Shown: positions 17,461-28,957 of the stretch, piece by piece | Layout: every line of letters begins with the position of its first letter | How positions within the stretch are numbered: the stretch's first letter is position 1 | Source of the DNA: Paenibacillus sp. FJAT-29882 | Lineage (GTDB): Bacteria; Bacillota; Bacilli; Bacillales; DSM-1321 | NCBI RefSeq assembly: GCF_001510645.1 | Contig: NZ_LMVB01000002.1 | Location: 588,068-652,067, forward strand | Direction: 5' to 3' | Length of the DNA stretch: 64,000 nt | Notes under the pieces: model-generated | What the model was told of the DNA's origin: nothing | Databases searched by the model: none | The model's input: the letters and a program-made list of their open reading frames with translations, nothing else | Translations under genes and position numbers: made by a program

Positions 17461-18960
17461 CTAAAGTGAATATAAGAATTTTATAAAAGCCTGTTTTCCT
17501 TCTGCTCTCGTTTTAAATACGCCGGCATCTTCCAAAACGCGTTGAAACTTATTTCCCACTTCTTTTTGAAGAATTTCCATTACATTTTCTTTCGTTACAC
17601 TGTCTAATCTTTGACACATATCCTCGTACCAGTCCCAGTGTTTTACCAACGCCGGATCCCACTTTTCCTTCTGTATCGGCTTCACAAGGTATTCAGCTAT
17701 TTGTTCCAATTCCGTTGCCAGCCTCCCCGGTAGCACAGCAAGTCCCATCACTTCAATCAACCCAATATTTTCCCTTTTAATATGGTGGAGGTCTCGATGT
17801 GGATGAAAAATTCCATCGGGATACTCCTCTGTTGTGCGATTATTCCTTAAGACCATGTCCATTTCATATAAGTCGCCCCGTCTACGAGCTATAGGCGTTA
17901 CCGTGTTGTGTAAAGTGTTTCCTGTGTATGCAACAATATCAGCCTCAAGATCCACATACTTTTTCCAACTCTCATAAATATGCTCACAAGCATTCGCCAC
18001 ATCTTCCTTAGCCCCTTGGACACGGATAACTGACATTGGCCAATTCACGATCCCAACCCTTGTAGATGGATATGCATCGAGAGAGAGCGTTTCTGTCATT
18101 TCCGCTCTTTCGACCGCAAATGTGTATCGGCCCCCTTGAAAATGGTCATGCGATAAAATAGAACCGCCGACAATTGGGAGATCAGCATTAGAACCAATGA
18201 AGTAATGCGGAAACTGATCAACAAAGTCTAGAAGACGATCAAATGTGGCTCTAGATATTTTCATAGGTGTATGTTCTTGCCTAAAAACAATACTATGTTC
18301 GTTGTAATAAACGTATGGAGAATATTGAAATCTCCATTCCTCATTATTTAAGACGATCGGGATTGTTCTATGCGTTGCTCTTGCAGGATGCCTAAGAGTA
18401 CCTTTATACCCTTCATTTTCAATACATAAAAGACAAGTTGGATATGAAGAAGAAGGAGCTTCCTTCAATTTCGCAATTTCTTTCGGATCCTTTTCTGGCT
18501 TTGATAGATTGATCGTTATATCAATATCACCGTAAGGCGTAGTTGCTTTCCACTCTTTATTTCTAGCAATCCGGTCCGATCGAATATAGTTAGAATCAGT
18601 CGACATTTTATAGAAATAGTTAGTCGCATGTTCTGGATTGTCCTCATAACGATTTTTAAATAGTCGAATAACCTCTGACGGACGCGGCATCAGACAATTC
18701 ATGATTTCTGTGTCAAGGATATCCCGTTCAGTTACCGTGTTTGCTGCAAGACCGCCATGATCATACGCCCAATCAAGAATACTGCCCAGAATTTCTGCTA
18801 AAGATGGTAGAGGATTTGTATGTTCACACTCTTCCCACTCATCCAGCCCTAAAAGAGAAAGAACACGATTTCTAATATAAATCGAATCGTCTAACCCAAA
18901 CAGTTCATTCGTATAGCCGTACTCCAGTAAATTTTGGATATCTTGATAAATATCTTTCAT
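17461..18960 (-). CDS. galT: Galactose-1-phosphate uridylyltransferase GalT (class II)
   Basis: Transfers UMP between UDP-glucose and galactose-1-phosphate. At 499 residues it belongs to the Firmicutes class II enzymes, longer than the E. coli type. The conserved GGSILSHDHFQGGRYTF segment carries the histidines used by this class, and the N-terminal EYGYTNELFGLDDSIYIRNR and IFHPHRDLHHIKRENIG segments are also class II features. I start at the ATG at 18960 (MKDIYQDIQNLL); GAGGTG lies nine bases upstream, and the GTG at 18972 is part of that site. First gene of the gal operon. Confidence 0.95.
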   Translation of the reverse strand: MKDIYQDIQNLLEYGYTNELFGLDDSIYIRNRVLSLLGLDEWEECEHTNPLPSLAEILGSILDWAYDHGGLAANTVTERDILDTEIMNCLMPRPSEVIRLFKNRYEDNPEHATNYFYKMSTDSNYIRSDRIARNKEWKATTPYGDIDITINLSKPEKDPKEIAKLKEAPSSSYPTCLLCIENEGYKGTLRHPARATHRTIPIVLNNEEWRFQYSPYVYYNEHSIVFRQEHTPMKISRATFDRLLDFVDQFPHYFIGSNADLPIVGGSILSHDHFQGGRYTFAVERAEMTETLSLDAYPSTRVGIVNWPMSVIRVQGAKEDVANACEHIYESWKKYVDLEADIVAYTGNTLHNTVTPIARRRGDLYEMDMVLRNNRTTEEYPDGIFHPHRDLHHIKRENIGLIEVMGLAVLPGRLATELEQIAEYLVKPIQKEKWDPALVKHWDWYEDMCQRLDSVTKENVMEILQKEVGNKFQRVLEDAGVFKTRAEGKQAFIKFLYSL

Positions 18961-19049
18961 TATTATTGACACCTCGATTTAAGTACTTTTGGTTGAATCT
19001 ATAACGGGTAGTCGATTTTACAAAGGATACTTCTTACATGTTTTGAAAC

Positions 19050-19131
19050 TTAATTAAATTAATTAACTATGTTAACACCATATTATACCTTTTGAATAGT
19101 TTTTACAATATTAAATATATAAAAACTATTC
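19050..19131 (-). promoter_or_regulatory. gal operon promoter with two palindromes
   Basis: On the minus strand TATAAT is at 19082-19087 with only weak -35 matches. A perfect palindrome TTAATTAA-A-TTAATTAA (19050-19066) lies over the likely start site and shares TTAATTAACTAT with the ROK promoter. Upstream, GAATAGTTTTTA and TAAAAACTATTC (19094-19131) form a perfect 12-bp inverted repeat across the -35 area. The first is a likely ROK repressor site; the second could be an activator site or the tail of lacZ termination. Confidence 0.6.
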
Positions 19132-19133
19132 CA

Positions 19134-19227
19134 AACGAAGGGTCAGACCTCACATCTACTATTTACCGATTGTACGACGTGTACATGACACGATAAACGG
19201 TGTATAGAGTGTGAGATCTGACCCTTT
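19134..19227. repeat. Hairpin repeat, GGGTCAGACC family, copy B
   Basis: CGAAGGGTCAGACCTCACA on the left and TGTGAGATCTGACCCTTTC on the right are inverted copies around about 55 bases that contain a further pair (TTTACCG/CGGTGTA). It lies just downstream of lacZ and upstream of the gal promoter, so it probably also ends lacZ transcription. Confidence 0.65.
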
Positions 19228-19263
19228 CTCCTCTTCTTCCTGTCTATTGTTAATGCCCTTCTT

Positions 19264-22427
<3,164 letters not shown>

Positions 22428-22442
<15 letters not shown>

Positions 22443-22640
22443 AATCAGTGGGGGTTTTCTTCATCCTCCACTGATTGTTAGTTGAACCGATCGGGCTTTT
22501 ACGGGCAGTTATCCCCCACCTACGCTTCTTCGATTCCTCTAAGCTTTGAGGTAAGGACTTACTGCCCGTTAATGCGGGATACATTCCTGCGATAAAAGCA
22601 CCAGCAATGTTGTGTATTTTATGGTTACGTGACCACATTA
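22428..22640 (-). repeat. IS200/IS605-like palindromic repeat, copy R1
   Basis: Non-coding element reading on the minus strand from about TATCCCGCATTAACGGGCAG through AACTGCCCGTAAAAGCCCG and GGTTCAACTAACAATCAGTGG to a strong terminal hairpin (22442-22477, CAATCAGTGGAGG / CCCCCACTGATTG) and GAAGTTTTACTTTAT. A second copy is at 43446-43624 and a fragment at 56937-56962. The subterminal hairpin and the several short stem-loops recall the 3' ends of IS200/IS605-group elements. It separates the lac promoter from lacZ. Confidence 0.55.
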
Positions 22641-22713
22641 TTCAAAAAGAAATCCATTTGAACATTTTCGGCCCTAATCTGCTCAATTAGATAACTTTCC
22701 TAGTAATATTCAA

Positions 22714-22742
22714 AATATAAGCCCAAATGAAACCGTTGTCAA
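22714..22742 (-). promoter_or_regulatory. lac promoter with embedded cre site
   Basis: On the minus strand TTGACA (22737-22742) and TATATT (22714-22719) are exactly 17 bases apart. TGAAACCGTTGTCA at 22728-22741 fits the CcpA cre consensus TGWAANCGNTNWCA at every position and overlaps the -35 and spacer, so glucose repression is expected. It starts about 330 bases before lacZ with repeat R1 in between. Confidence 0.75.
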
Positions 22743-22746
22743 TAGT

Positions 22747-23748
22747 TTAAATTTTTTTTACAGACTCTCTTTCTATTAAAGTGACTTCAGCTTCTACAAT
22801 TGTCTCAACTTGCTTTTCTTTGTGAAGTTGATCTAATAATTGTTGAACGAGCTTTCTGCCAATTTCCCTTTTTGGGATATTCATAGTTGTTAATGTTGGT
22901 GTGACGATATTAGCTAATTCAATATTATCAACACCTATAACGGATATGTCCTCCGGAACTTTCTTTCCACTCTCAATGATGGCTCGCATGGCGCCCGCCG
23001 CTAACAAATCATTCGAGGCAGCTACGGCGGTAAATGATTGTCCATTATCCAATAACGACTTGATCCCAGCATATCCTGTCGTCAATTTGTCTTCATACAT
23101 TTCAATAAATTTTTTATAATAGTCCTTGATTGGCAAATGATGTTCCCTCATTGCACTTTCATATCCTTCGTACCTAGCATTTCCAAATTCATTATCAAAA
23201 TAATGGCCTAAAAAAATAATTTCTTTATGTCCATTTCGGATTAAATGCTCGACAGATTGTTTCATCACTTTTTTCAAATCTACAAATACATGAGGTATGT
23301 CTGTTTCTAGAAAACGGTCTAGATATAGGGACAATGGCATGTTGAGCGCATTTTTATCAAAATTCATAATTGAACTTAATTCATACGATGCAAGTAAAAT
23401 CATGCCATCATAAGGACCTTCTAATACTTGCTTCAAATAATCCTTTCTTTCCTTCGTAATATTATATAACGATAAAGAATACCCTCTTTCTAATGCCATT
23501 TCCTCTATCCCAACAAACATTTCCGTAAAAAAGGAATTCGTAATAGATGGTGTTATACAAGCAATTTGTTTATAAGACTTCATCCGTAAATTTTGTGCTG
23601 CTCGATTGGGTATATAATTCAATTCAGCAATTGCTGCTTCCACTCTTTCTCTAGCTTCAGCCGCAACATATCCATTATTATTAATGACGCGCGACACGGT
23701 TGAAGGCGACACGCCCGCTTTTTGTGCAACTTCTCTCCTTGTAATCAT
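22747..23748 (-). CDS. LacI-family transcriptional regulator
   Basis: Repressor of 333 residues. The N-terminal LacI helix-turn-helix and hinge (residues 1-55: TRREVAQKAGVSPSTVSRVI, then AELNYIPNRAAQNLRM) are followed by a type I periplasmic-binding-fold sensor (ACITPSITNSFFTEMFVGIEE, SVIGVDNIELANIVTPTLTT). AAGGGAG precedes the ATG. It lies upstream of the lac promoter and reads toward lacZ, so lactose or a galactoside is the likely inducer. Its own promoter should lie in the 300-bp gap to the divergent amidohydrolase operon. Confidence 0.93.
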   Translation of the reverse strand: MITRREVAQKAGVSPSTVSRVINNNGYVAAEARERVEAAIAELNYIPNRAAQNLRMKSYKQIACITPSITNSFFTEMFVGIEEMALERGYSLSLYNITKERKDYLKQVLEGPYDGMILLASYELSSIMNFDKNALNMPLSLYLDRFLETDIPHVFVDLKKVMKQSVEHLIRNGHKEIIFLGHYFDNEFGNARYEGYESAMREHHLPIKDYYKKFIEMYEDKLTTGYAGIKSLLDNGQSFTAVAASNDLLAAGAMRAIIESGKKVPEDISVIGVDNIELANIVTPTLTTMNIPKREIGRKLVQQLLDQLHKEKQVETIVEAEVTLIERESVKKI

Positions 23749-23931
23749 TTGATCTCCCTTCTAACACGCTTTCTGTATATATTCTTTAACCTTTATGAGT
23801 TCAATTTGATTAAACCATAAAAAGGTGGCGCCTTCCTCTTTTTTGACTATTTTTATAAAAATTTAGTGAGATGAGCTTAAATAGTTATTTTTAAATACGG
23901 ATCAACATTTTCCATTTTTACATCCAGACAT

Positions 23932-23972
23932 TATAACGTTATATTGACCGATGTAGAAACATATGATACTCT
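23932..23972 (+). promoter_or_regulatory. Promoter and palindrome ahead of amino-sugar-acid operon
   Basis: The perfect 12-bp palindrome TATAACGTTATA (23932-23943) directly precedes a -35-like TTGACC (23944-23949); TACTCT, a weak -10, follows after 17 bases. The palindrome is a candidate operator for the GntR/UTRA regulator encoded last in the operon. The rest of the 300-bp gap shows no gene. Confidence 0.5.
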
Positions 23973-24047
23973 CAATTTTAATTAGAGTGAAATTTTAGTC
24001 ATTTACAAACATACAGGCACCAAGTCTCTTCGAACAAGGAGGTAAAA

Positions 24048-25151
24048 ATGACAATTACGATCGTGTTAAGAAATGTAAAAACAGTAGAAGGTACCGCTGT
24101 TGATATTCTATTAAAAAATAAAAAGATTGTAGACATTGTCCCTTCTGGTACTGGAATTGGTGAAAACATCATTGATTATCAGCACAAAGTATTTATCTCT
24201 AGTGGTTGGATTGATATGCATGTGCATGCCTTTCCAGAATTTTACCCATATGGCGATGTTATCGATGAAGTGGGCTATAAAACAGGTGTAACGACAATTA
24301 TTGATGCTGGTAGTACTGGTGCTGATCGTTTGCCTGACTTAGTAAATAGTTGTATAAACGCAAAAACAAATGTATTCGCTTTCTTAAATATCTCACAAAT
24401 TGGTTTGCAGCGCATCGATGAGTTAGCAAATCTTAATTGGCTAAACGAAGCAAAATTAAAAAAGACCATTGTTGAATATAAGGATTTTATCATTGGACTT
24501 AAAGCGAGGATCAGCAATAGTGTGGTCGGCTCAAATGGGATAGAGCCTTTAAAGATCGCTCGGAGGTTCTCCTCAGATACAGGATTACCGCTAATGGTAC
24601 ATATCGGCTCAGGACCGCCGGGTATGAATGAAATTCTTGACTTGCTTGAGAAAAAAGACATTATAACTCATTACTTAAATGGCAAAGCCAATAATTTATT
24701 TGATCAAGCAGGACAGCCGCTCCCTAAGTTGCTTCAAGCAATTGAACGCGGCGTTCACTTAGATGTTGGCCATGGGACAGCTAGCTTCTCTTTTAAAACA
24801 GCAGAAATAGCAAAACAAGGCAATATCCCCTTTGATACGATTAGTACGGATATTTACCGAAATAATCGGCTAAATGGACCCGTTTATAATATGGCAAATG
24901 TATTAACGAAATTTTTATATTTAGGATATTCACTAACAGAAGTAATTGATGCTGTTACTATCCATGCAGCTGAGTGGCTAAATAAACCTGAATTAGGAAG
25001 AATTTCGGTAGGCGATATTGCAAATCTCACAATATTCAGCGTTGAAGATGAAGCAATATCATTAATCGATTCTGAAGGTGCAGTAAGAGAAGCGAAACAA
25101 AAAATCGATGTAAAAGGAGTCGTTATAAATGGAGAATTCATTGAATGCTAA
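24048..25151 (+). CDS. Amidohydrolase/deacetylase-family metallohydrolase
   Basis: Amidohydrolase-superfamily enzyme of 367 residues of the type found beside DgaE/DgaF genes (EF_0837-like). Metal-site motifs are present: GWIDMHVHAFPEFYP near residue 55, a lysine-bearing FIIGLKARISNSVVG near residue 150 suited to a carbamylated bridging ligand, LMVHIGSGPP, the HYLNGKAN segment, VHLDVGHGTASF and TISTDIYRNN. AAGGAGG lies five bases before the ATG. First gene of a five-gene operon; it probably removes an acyl or lactone group to give the amino-sugar acid used by the next enzyme. The substrate is inferred from context only. Confidence 0.85.
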   Translation: MTITIVLRNVKTVEGTAVDILLKNKKIVDIVPSGTGIGENIIDYQHKVFISSGWIDMHVHAFPEFYPYGDVIDEVGYKTGVTTIIDAGSTGADRLPDLVNSCINAKTNVFAFLNISQIGLQRIDELANLNWLNEAKLKKTIVEYKDFIIGLKARISNSVVGSNGIEPLKIARRFSSDTGLPLMVHIGSGPPGMNEILDLLEKKDIITHYLNGKANNLFDQAGQPLPKLLQAIERGVHLDVGHGTASFSFKTAEIAKQGNIPFDTISTDIYRNNRLNGPVYNMANVLTKFLYLGYSLTEVIDAVTIHAAEWLNKPELGRISVGDIANLTIFSVEDEAISLIDSEGAVREAKQKIDVKGVVINGEFIEC

Positions 25152-26241
25152 ATACGGTTTAAAAAGAGTGATCAATGCAAGCGGAAGAATGAGTATATTA
25201 GGTGTTTCCGCACCTACAGATACTGTAATGAACGCCATGAAGACAGGCGGGCAAAATTACGTTGAAATTGCGGACCTTGTCAACAAAGCAGGTCAACATA
25301 TCGCTCGGTTACTTCAATCTGAAGCAGCAGTTGTTGTAAACTCTGCATCAAGTGGTATCGCTCTTTCCATAGCCGCGATTGTAACAGAAGGAAACCGCCG
25401 AAAAAGCGAAAAACTCCATCAAGAATCGATCCCTAGAAATGAAATCATTATGTTTAAAGGTCATAACGTACAATACGGCGCACCGGTAGAAACGATGGTT
25501 TACCTTGGCGGGGGAAAATTAATTGAAGTCGGTTATGCAAATGAAGGCAAAATAGAGCATATTGCCGATGCTATTAATGAAAATACTGCAGCTATTTTAT
25601 ATGTAAAATCCCACCATACGGTGCAAAAAAATATGATTTCAGTTGAAGAAGCTTGGGAAGTTGCCAAAGCGAATCATATTCCATTAATTGTCGATGCGGC
25701 TGCAGAAGAAGATGTGAAAAAATATGTCCAAGTTTCTGATTTGGCTATATACAGTGGCTCAAAAGCAATTGAAGGACCAAGTTCCGGAATCGTTGCTGGT
25801 AAACAGAAATATATCGAATGGCTTAAGGTGCAATTACATGGCATTGGCAGAAGCATGAAAGTCGGCAAAGAAACAACATTTGGACTATTGCAGGCAATGG
25901 ATGAGTATTTCGTCAAAACAGATCATAGTGAACAAGAAAAAACTAGTTTACAAGTTCTTACATCACTAGAATCGATCAATGGCGTAAAAGTATCCATTGT
26001 ACAAGATGAGGCAGGGCGTGCCATCTACAGAGCTCGAATTCTGATTGATCCAGACCTTGCACATACAACAGCGAAAGAAGTAAACGATCAGCTGAGAAAT
26101 GGAGAATTAATCGCGATTTATACCCGTGATTACGGAGTCCGCCAAGGATTTTTTGATATTGATCCACGCCCATTACAAGGTGATGATATATACGTGATTG
26201 AAGCCCGATTGCGAGCTATTTTAGGAGGAAACGAACAATGA
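25129..26241 (+). CDS. dgaE: DgaE-like PLP-dependent ammonia lyase (D-glucosaminate type)
   Basis: SelA-like fold-type I PLP enzyme of 370 residues. In Salmonella DgaE converts D-glucosaminate-6-phosphate to 2-keto-3-deoxygluconate-6-phosphate and ammonia. YGLKRVINASGRMSILGVSA at the N-terminus, NSASSGIALSIAA, the aspartate of LIVDAAAEED and the PLP lysine of AIYSGSKAIEGPSSG (about K212) are all visible. It overlaps the amidohydrolase gene by 23 bases, with GGAG nine bases before the ATG, so the two are coupled. Since a sugar kinase rather than a PTS is encoded here, it may act on the unphosphorylated acid. Confidence 0.87.
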   Translation: MENSLNAKYGLKRVINASGRMSILGVSAPTDTVMNAMKTGGQNYVEIADLVNKAGQHIARLLQSEAAVVVNSASSGIALSIAAIVTEGNRRKSEKLHQESIPRNEIIMFKGHNVQYGAPVETMVYLGGGKLIEVGYANEGKIEHIADAINENTAAILYVKSHHTVQKNMISVEEAWEVAKANHIPLIVDAAAEEDVKKYVQVSDLAIYSGSKAIEGPSSGIVAGKQKYIEWLKVQLHGIGRSMKVGKETTFGLLQAMDEYFVKTDHSEQEKTSLQVLTSLESINGVKVSIVQDEAGRAIYRARILIDPDLAHTTAKEVNDQLRNGELIAIYTRDYGVRQGFFDIDPRPLQGDDIYVIEARLRAILGGNEQ

Positions 26242-26993
26242 CTAATATTAACAAACGTTTTTATCGAAATCGAGTAGCTTTGAACGTACTAGCAAATAGT
26301 ATCGAAAATGCAATAGATGTTTTCCAGGCGGCAGAAGGTCATGTTTTAATTGGTGTTCTATCCAAAGACTACCCTTCTGTAGATACAGCAGTGGTAGACA
26401 TGAAAGCATATGGAAAAGCGATAGATGAAGCAGTTTCGATTGGTTTAGGCGCGGGCGATAATCGGCAGGCAGCAGTAGTTTCTGAGATTGCTAAACATTA
26501 TCCAGGCAGTCATATTAATCAAGTGTTTCCGGCTGTAGCTGCTACACGGGCTAATTTAGGAGAAAAAGAGAGTTGGATCAATTCGCTTGTATCGCCAACG
26601 GGTCAAGTCGGCTACGTGAATATTTCTACCGGTCCTAACAGTGCTATGGCCAATGATTTGGCAATTGTTCCTGTCAAAGCCGCCATTGCTTTAGTTCGCG
26701 ATATGGGTGGGAATGCTTTGAAATACTTCCCGATGAAAGGGTTAGAGCATGAAGACGAGTTCCGTGCAGTAGCGAAAGCTTGTGGTGAAGAGGGCTTTGC
26801 TTTGGAACCAACTGGAGGCATTGATTTACATAATTTCGAGAAAATACTGGAAATTGCCTTAGAGGCAAACGTACCGAAAATTATTCCACATGTGTACTCT
26901 TCAATTATTAATAAAGAAACTGGTAAGACAAATGAGGAAGATGTGCGAACATTATTAACCATCACAAAAAAATTGGTTCAAAAACATGCCTAA
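26238..26993 (+). CDS. dgaF: DgaF-like 2-keto-3-deoxy-6-phosphogluconate aldolase
   Basis: Class I aldolase of 251 residues of the KDGP aldolase group paired with DgaE, splitting 2-keto-3-deoxygluconate-6-phosphate into pyruvate and glyceraldehyde-3-phosphate. RVALNVLANSIENAIDV at the start, VGYVNISTGPNS in the middle, a Schiff-base lysine candidate in GGNALKYFPMKGLEH and the phosphate-binding-type LEPTGGIDLHNF are family features. GGAGG is ten bases before the ATG; the gene overlaps dgaE by four bases and the kinase gene by eight. Confidence 0.87.
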   Translation: MTNINKRFYRNRVALNVLANSIENAIDVFQAAEGHVLIGVLSKDYPSVDTAVVDMKAYGKAIDEAVSIGLGAGDNRQAAVVSEIAKHYPGSHINQVFPAVAATRANLGEKESWINSLVSPTGQVGYVNISTGPNSAMANDLAIVPVKAAIALVRDMGGNALKYFPMKGLEHEDEFRAVAKACGEEGFALEPTGGIDLHNFEKILEIALEANVPKIIPHVYSSIINKETGKTNEEDVRTLLTITKKLVQKHA

Positions 26994-27999
26994 GAAAATA
27001 GTTGCATTTGGAGAAGTAATGATGCGATTGCAAGTGGCAGGATACGAATTACTGCAACAAGCTAACACATTACACTATTCATTCTCAGGCACGGGAGTTA
27101 ACGTTGCTGCAGCAATGACAAAGCTTGGTCATGATGGCTATCTTGTGACGAAATTACCGACGAACCCATTAGGTGATGCAGCCATCGCTCACTTGCAACG
27201 CTTAGGAATTGCACGAAATTTTATCTCTAGAGGTGGCAACTACCTTGGCATGTATTTTTTAGAAAATGGCTTCGGGAATCGTGCCAGCCGTGTCACCTAT
27301 ACGAATCGATTGGAAAGCAGTTTTAATACCGCTTCATTATTGGACTATGATCTGGAAGCAATCGCTGAAAAAGCAGAGATCGTCCACTTTTGTGGCATTA
27401 CACTCTCAATGGGGAAAAATGTCCGCGAGAGTATGAAAGTACTTGCTAAAAGAGTAAAAGAAAAAGGTGGAATCGTTTGTTTTGATTGTAATTTTCGGCC
27501 TTCCTTATGGGACGGTGGATACAACAAAGCCAAACCTCATTATGAAGACATGCTTGCTTTATCTGATATTGTCATGATGAATGAACAAGATGCTATGAAT
27601 ATTTTAGGAATGAAGACAACGAAAACCTCAACAGAGGAACAGCTTATCGACTTAATTCCTAAAGTCGCAACAAACTTTGATATTCAAACAATAGCAGGAA
27701 CACATCGAACGATTAATAGGGATAATACCCACTCTTTATTAGGTTATATGTACAAAGATCAAATGTTCCATTTCTCTGAACATCTATCCTTTTCCATATA
27801 TGATAGAATTGGTGCTGGTGATGCCTATACTAGCGGTATTTTGCATGGCAAATTGTCTAATTTTCCACCGAAGAAAACCGTACAGTTTGCAGCCGCGGCT
27901 GGAATGTTAGCCTGCACAATTGTTGGGGATACACCCATGTCAACAGAGGCAGAGATATTGTCATCCATTATGGGAACAATTGAAGATATCAAGAGATAA
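26986..27999 (+). CDS. PfkB-family sugar kinase, 2-keto-3-deoxygluconate kinase-like
   Basis: Ribokinase/PfkB-fold kinase of 337 residues. The N-terminal FGEVMMRL and GVNVAAAMTKLG segments and the C-terminal signature DRIGAGDAYTSGILHG (anion hole and catalytic Asp, about residues 268-283) are clear. The combination with DgaE and DgaF suggests it phosphorylates 2-keto-3-deoxygluconate, making the substrate of the aldolase. That is functionally equivalent to KdgK, but I leave the symbol blank because other PfkB sugars are possible. Confidence 0.88.
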   Translation: MPKKIVAFGEVMMRLQVAGYELLQQANTLHYSFSGTGVNVAAAMTKLGHDGYLVTKLPTNPLGDAAIAHLQRLGIARNFISRGGNYLGMYFLENGFGNRASRVTYTNRLESSFNTASLLDYDLEAIAEKAEIVHFCGITLSMGKNVRESMKVLAKRVKEKGGIVCFDCNFRPSLWDGGYNKAKPHYEDMLALSDIVMMNEQDAMNILGMKTTKTSTEEQLIDLIPKVATNFDIQTIAGTHRTINRDNTHSLLGYMYKDQMFHFSEHLSFSIYDRIGAGDAYTSGILHGKLSNFPPKKTVQFAAAAGMLACTIVGDTPMSTEAEILSSIMGTIEDIKR

Positions 28000-28044
28000 A
28001 GTAAAATTTCATACCAGGAAAATGACAGGAGACATGGAACGAGA

Positions 28045-28767
28045 GTGAATAGAAAAAAAGGACCTTTGTATTTACAAATCAAGGATATATTGAGAGATCG
28101 TATTTCACATGGTGTATACGCAGTTAATACTTATATTCCCTCTGAGCCTCTACTAGAAGAAGAATTTAATGTGAGTAAAATTACTGTACGTAATGCAATT
28201 AAAGAGCTTGTTCAAGAAGGCTTGATTGAAAAGAAAAGTGGTAAAGGAACGAAGGTCATCACAAATGTTTCGAATGCGAAACTTGCAAAAGGCAAGCACT
28301 TTACAGAGTTATTAGTAGAGGAAGGTCACCAAATTATCAAAAAAGTGTTAAGTATAAAAAGGATTCAATTATCTACTGAATCTTCACTCTATCCTCTATT
28401 TGGTGAAAATTGCCTTCAAATCGAGCGAATGTACCTTTTGGATGGTGAACCGTATATTCACTTCTCCCACTATATTTCATTGGACATAAGCGCTGAAGAA
28501 ATAAACGATATTCAGATTAACTCTTTGTATCATTTTATGGAAAAAAACAATATTAAACTTGAAACATTTAGGGATGAGTTCGCCGTTGCCATAGCGCCTA
28601 GTCACATTTGTGAATCATTGAAGTTGGAAAAAGACACTGTAGCTTTAAAACGAATTCGACTTTCTCATGATGAAGAAGGGAATATTAAAGAATACAGTGA
28701 AGGGTACTATAATACAGCAAAACACAACTATATTGTGAGCTATAATGATTGTAATTCCTACGATTAA
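28045..28767 (+). CDS. GntR-family regulator with UTRA sensor domain
   Basis: Regulator of 240 residues of the HutC subfamily: winged helix-turn-helix (PLYLQIKDILRDRISHG, EEEFNVSKITVRNAIKELVQEGLIEKKSGKGT) followed from about residue 90 by a UTRA ligand-binding domain (LLVEEGHQI, LQIERMYLLDGEPYIHFSHYI, ALKRIRLSHD, then EYSEGYYN). The start codon is a GTG; the ribosome site is weak. Last gene of the amino-sugar-acid operon, 45 bases after the kinase, so it probably controls it, perhaps through TATAACGTTATA at 23932. Confidence 0.9.
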   Translation: MNRKKGPLYLQIKDILRDRISHGVYAVNTYIPSEPLLEEEFNVSKITVRNAIKELVQEGLIEKKSGKGTKVITNVSNAKLAKGKHFTELLVEEGHQIIKKVLSIKRIQLSTESSLYPLFGENCLQIERMYLLDGEPYIHFSHYISLDISAEEINDIQINSLYHFMEKNNIKLETFRDEFAVAIAPSHICESLKLEKDTVALKRIRLSHDEEGNIKEYSEGYYNTAKHNYIVSYNDCNSYD

Positions 28768-28846
28768 CTAAAGTGGGTATAAAACATAGAACCGAGCAAT
28801 TACTATACCTTTCTTCCATACAATTGCTTGATAAGTGAAATATATT

Positions 28847-28874
28847 GGGCTACCCGACATGGACAGCCCTTTTC
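28847..28874 (+). terminator. Terminator after the amino-sugar-acid operon
   Basis: GGGCT and AGCCC form the outer stem with an inner CC/GG pair, followed by TTTTCTT. Stem is short but the position, 80 bases after the GntR gene and before the convergent opp genes, fits. Confidence 0.6.
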
Positions 28875-28957
28875 TTAATTCATTATACAAAAAATTCATA
28901 TAGACAAGTTCATTGCCCCAGACCCAAATTGAATACTCAATCTATTCAATTTCCTAC

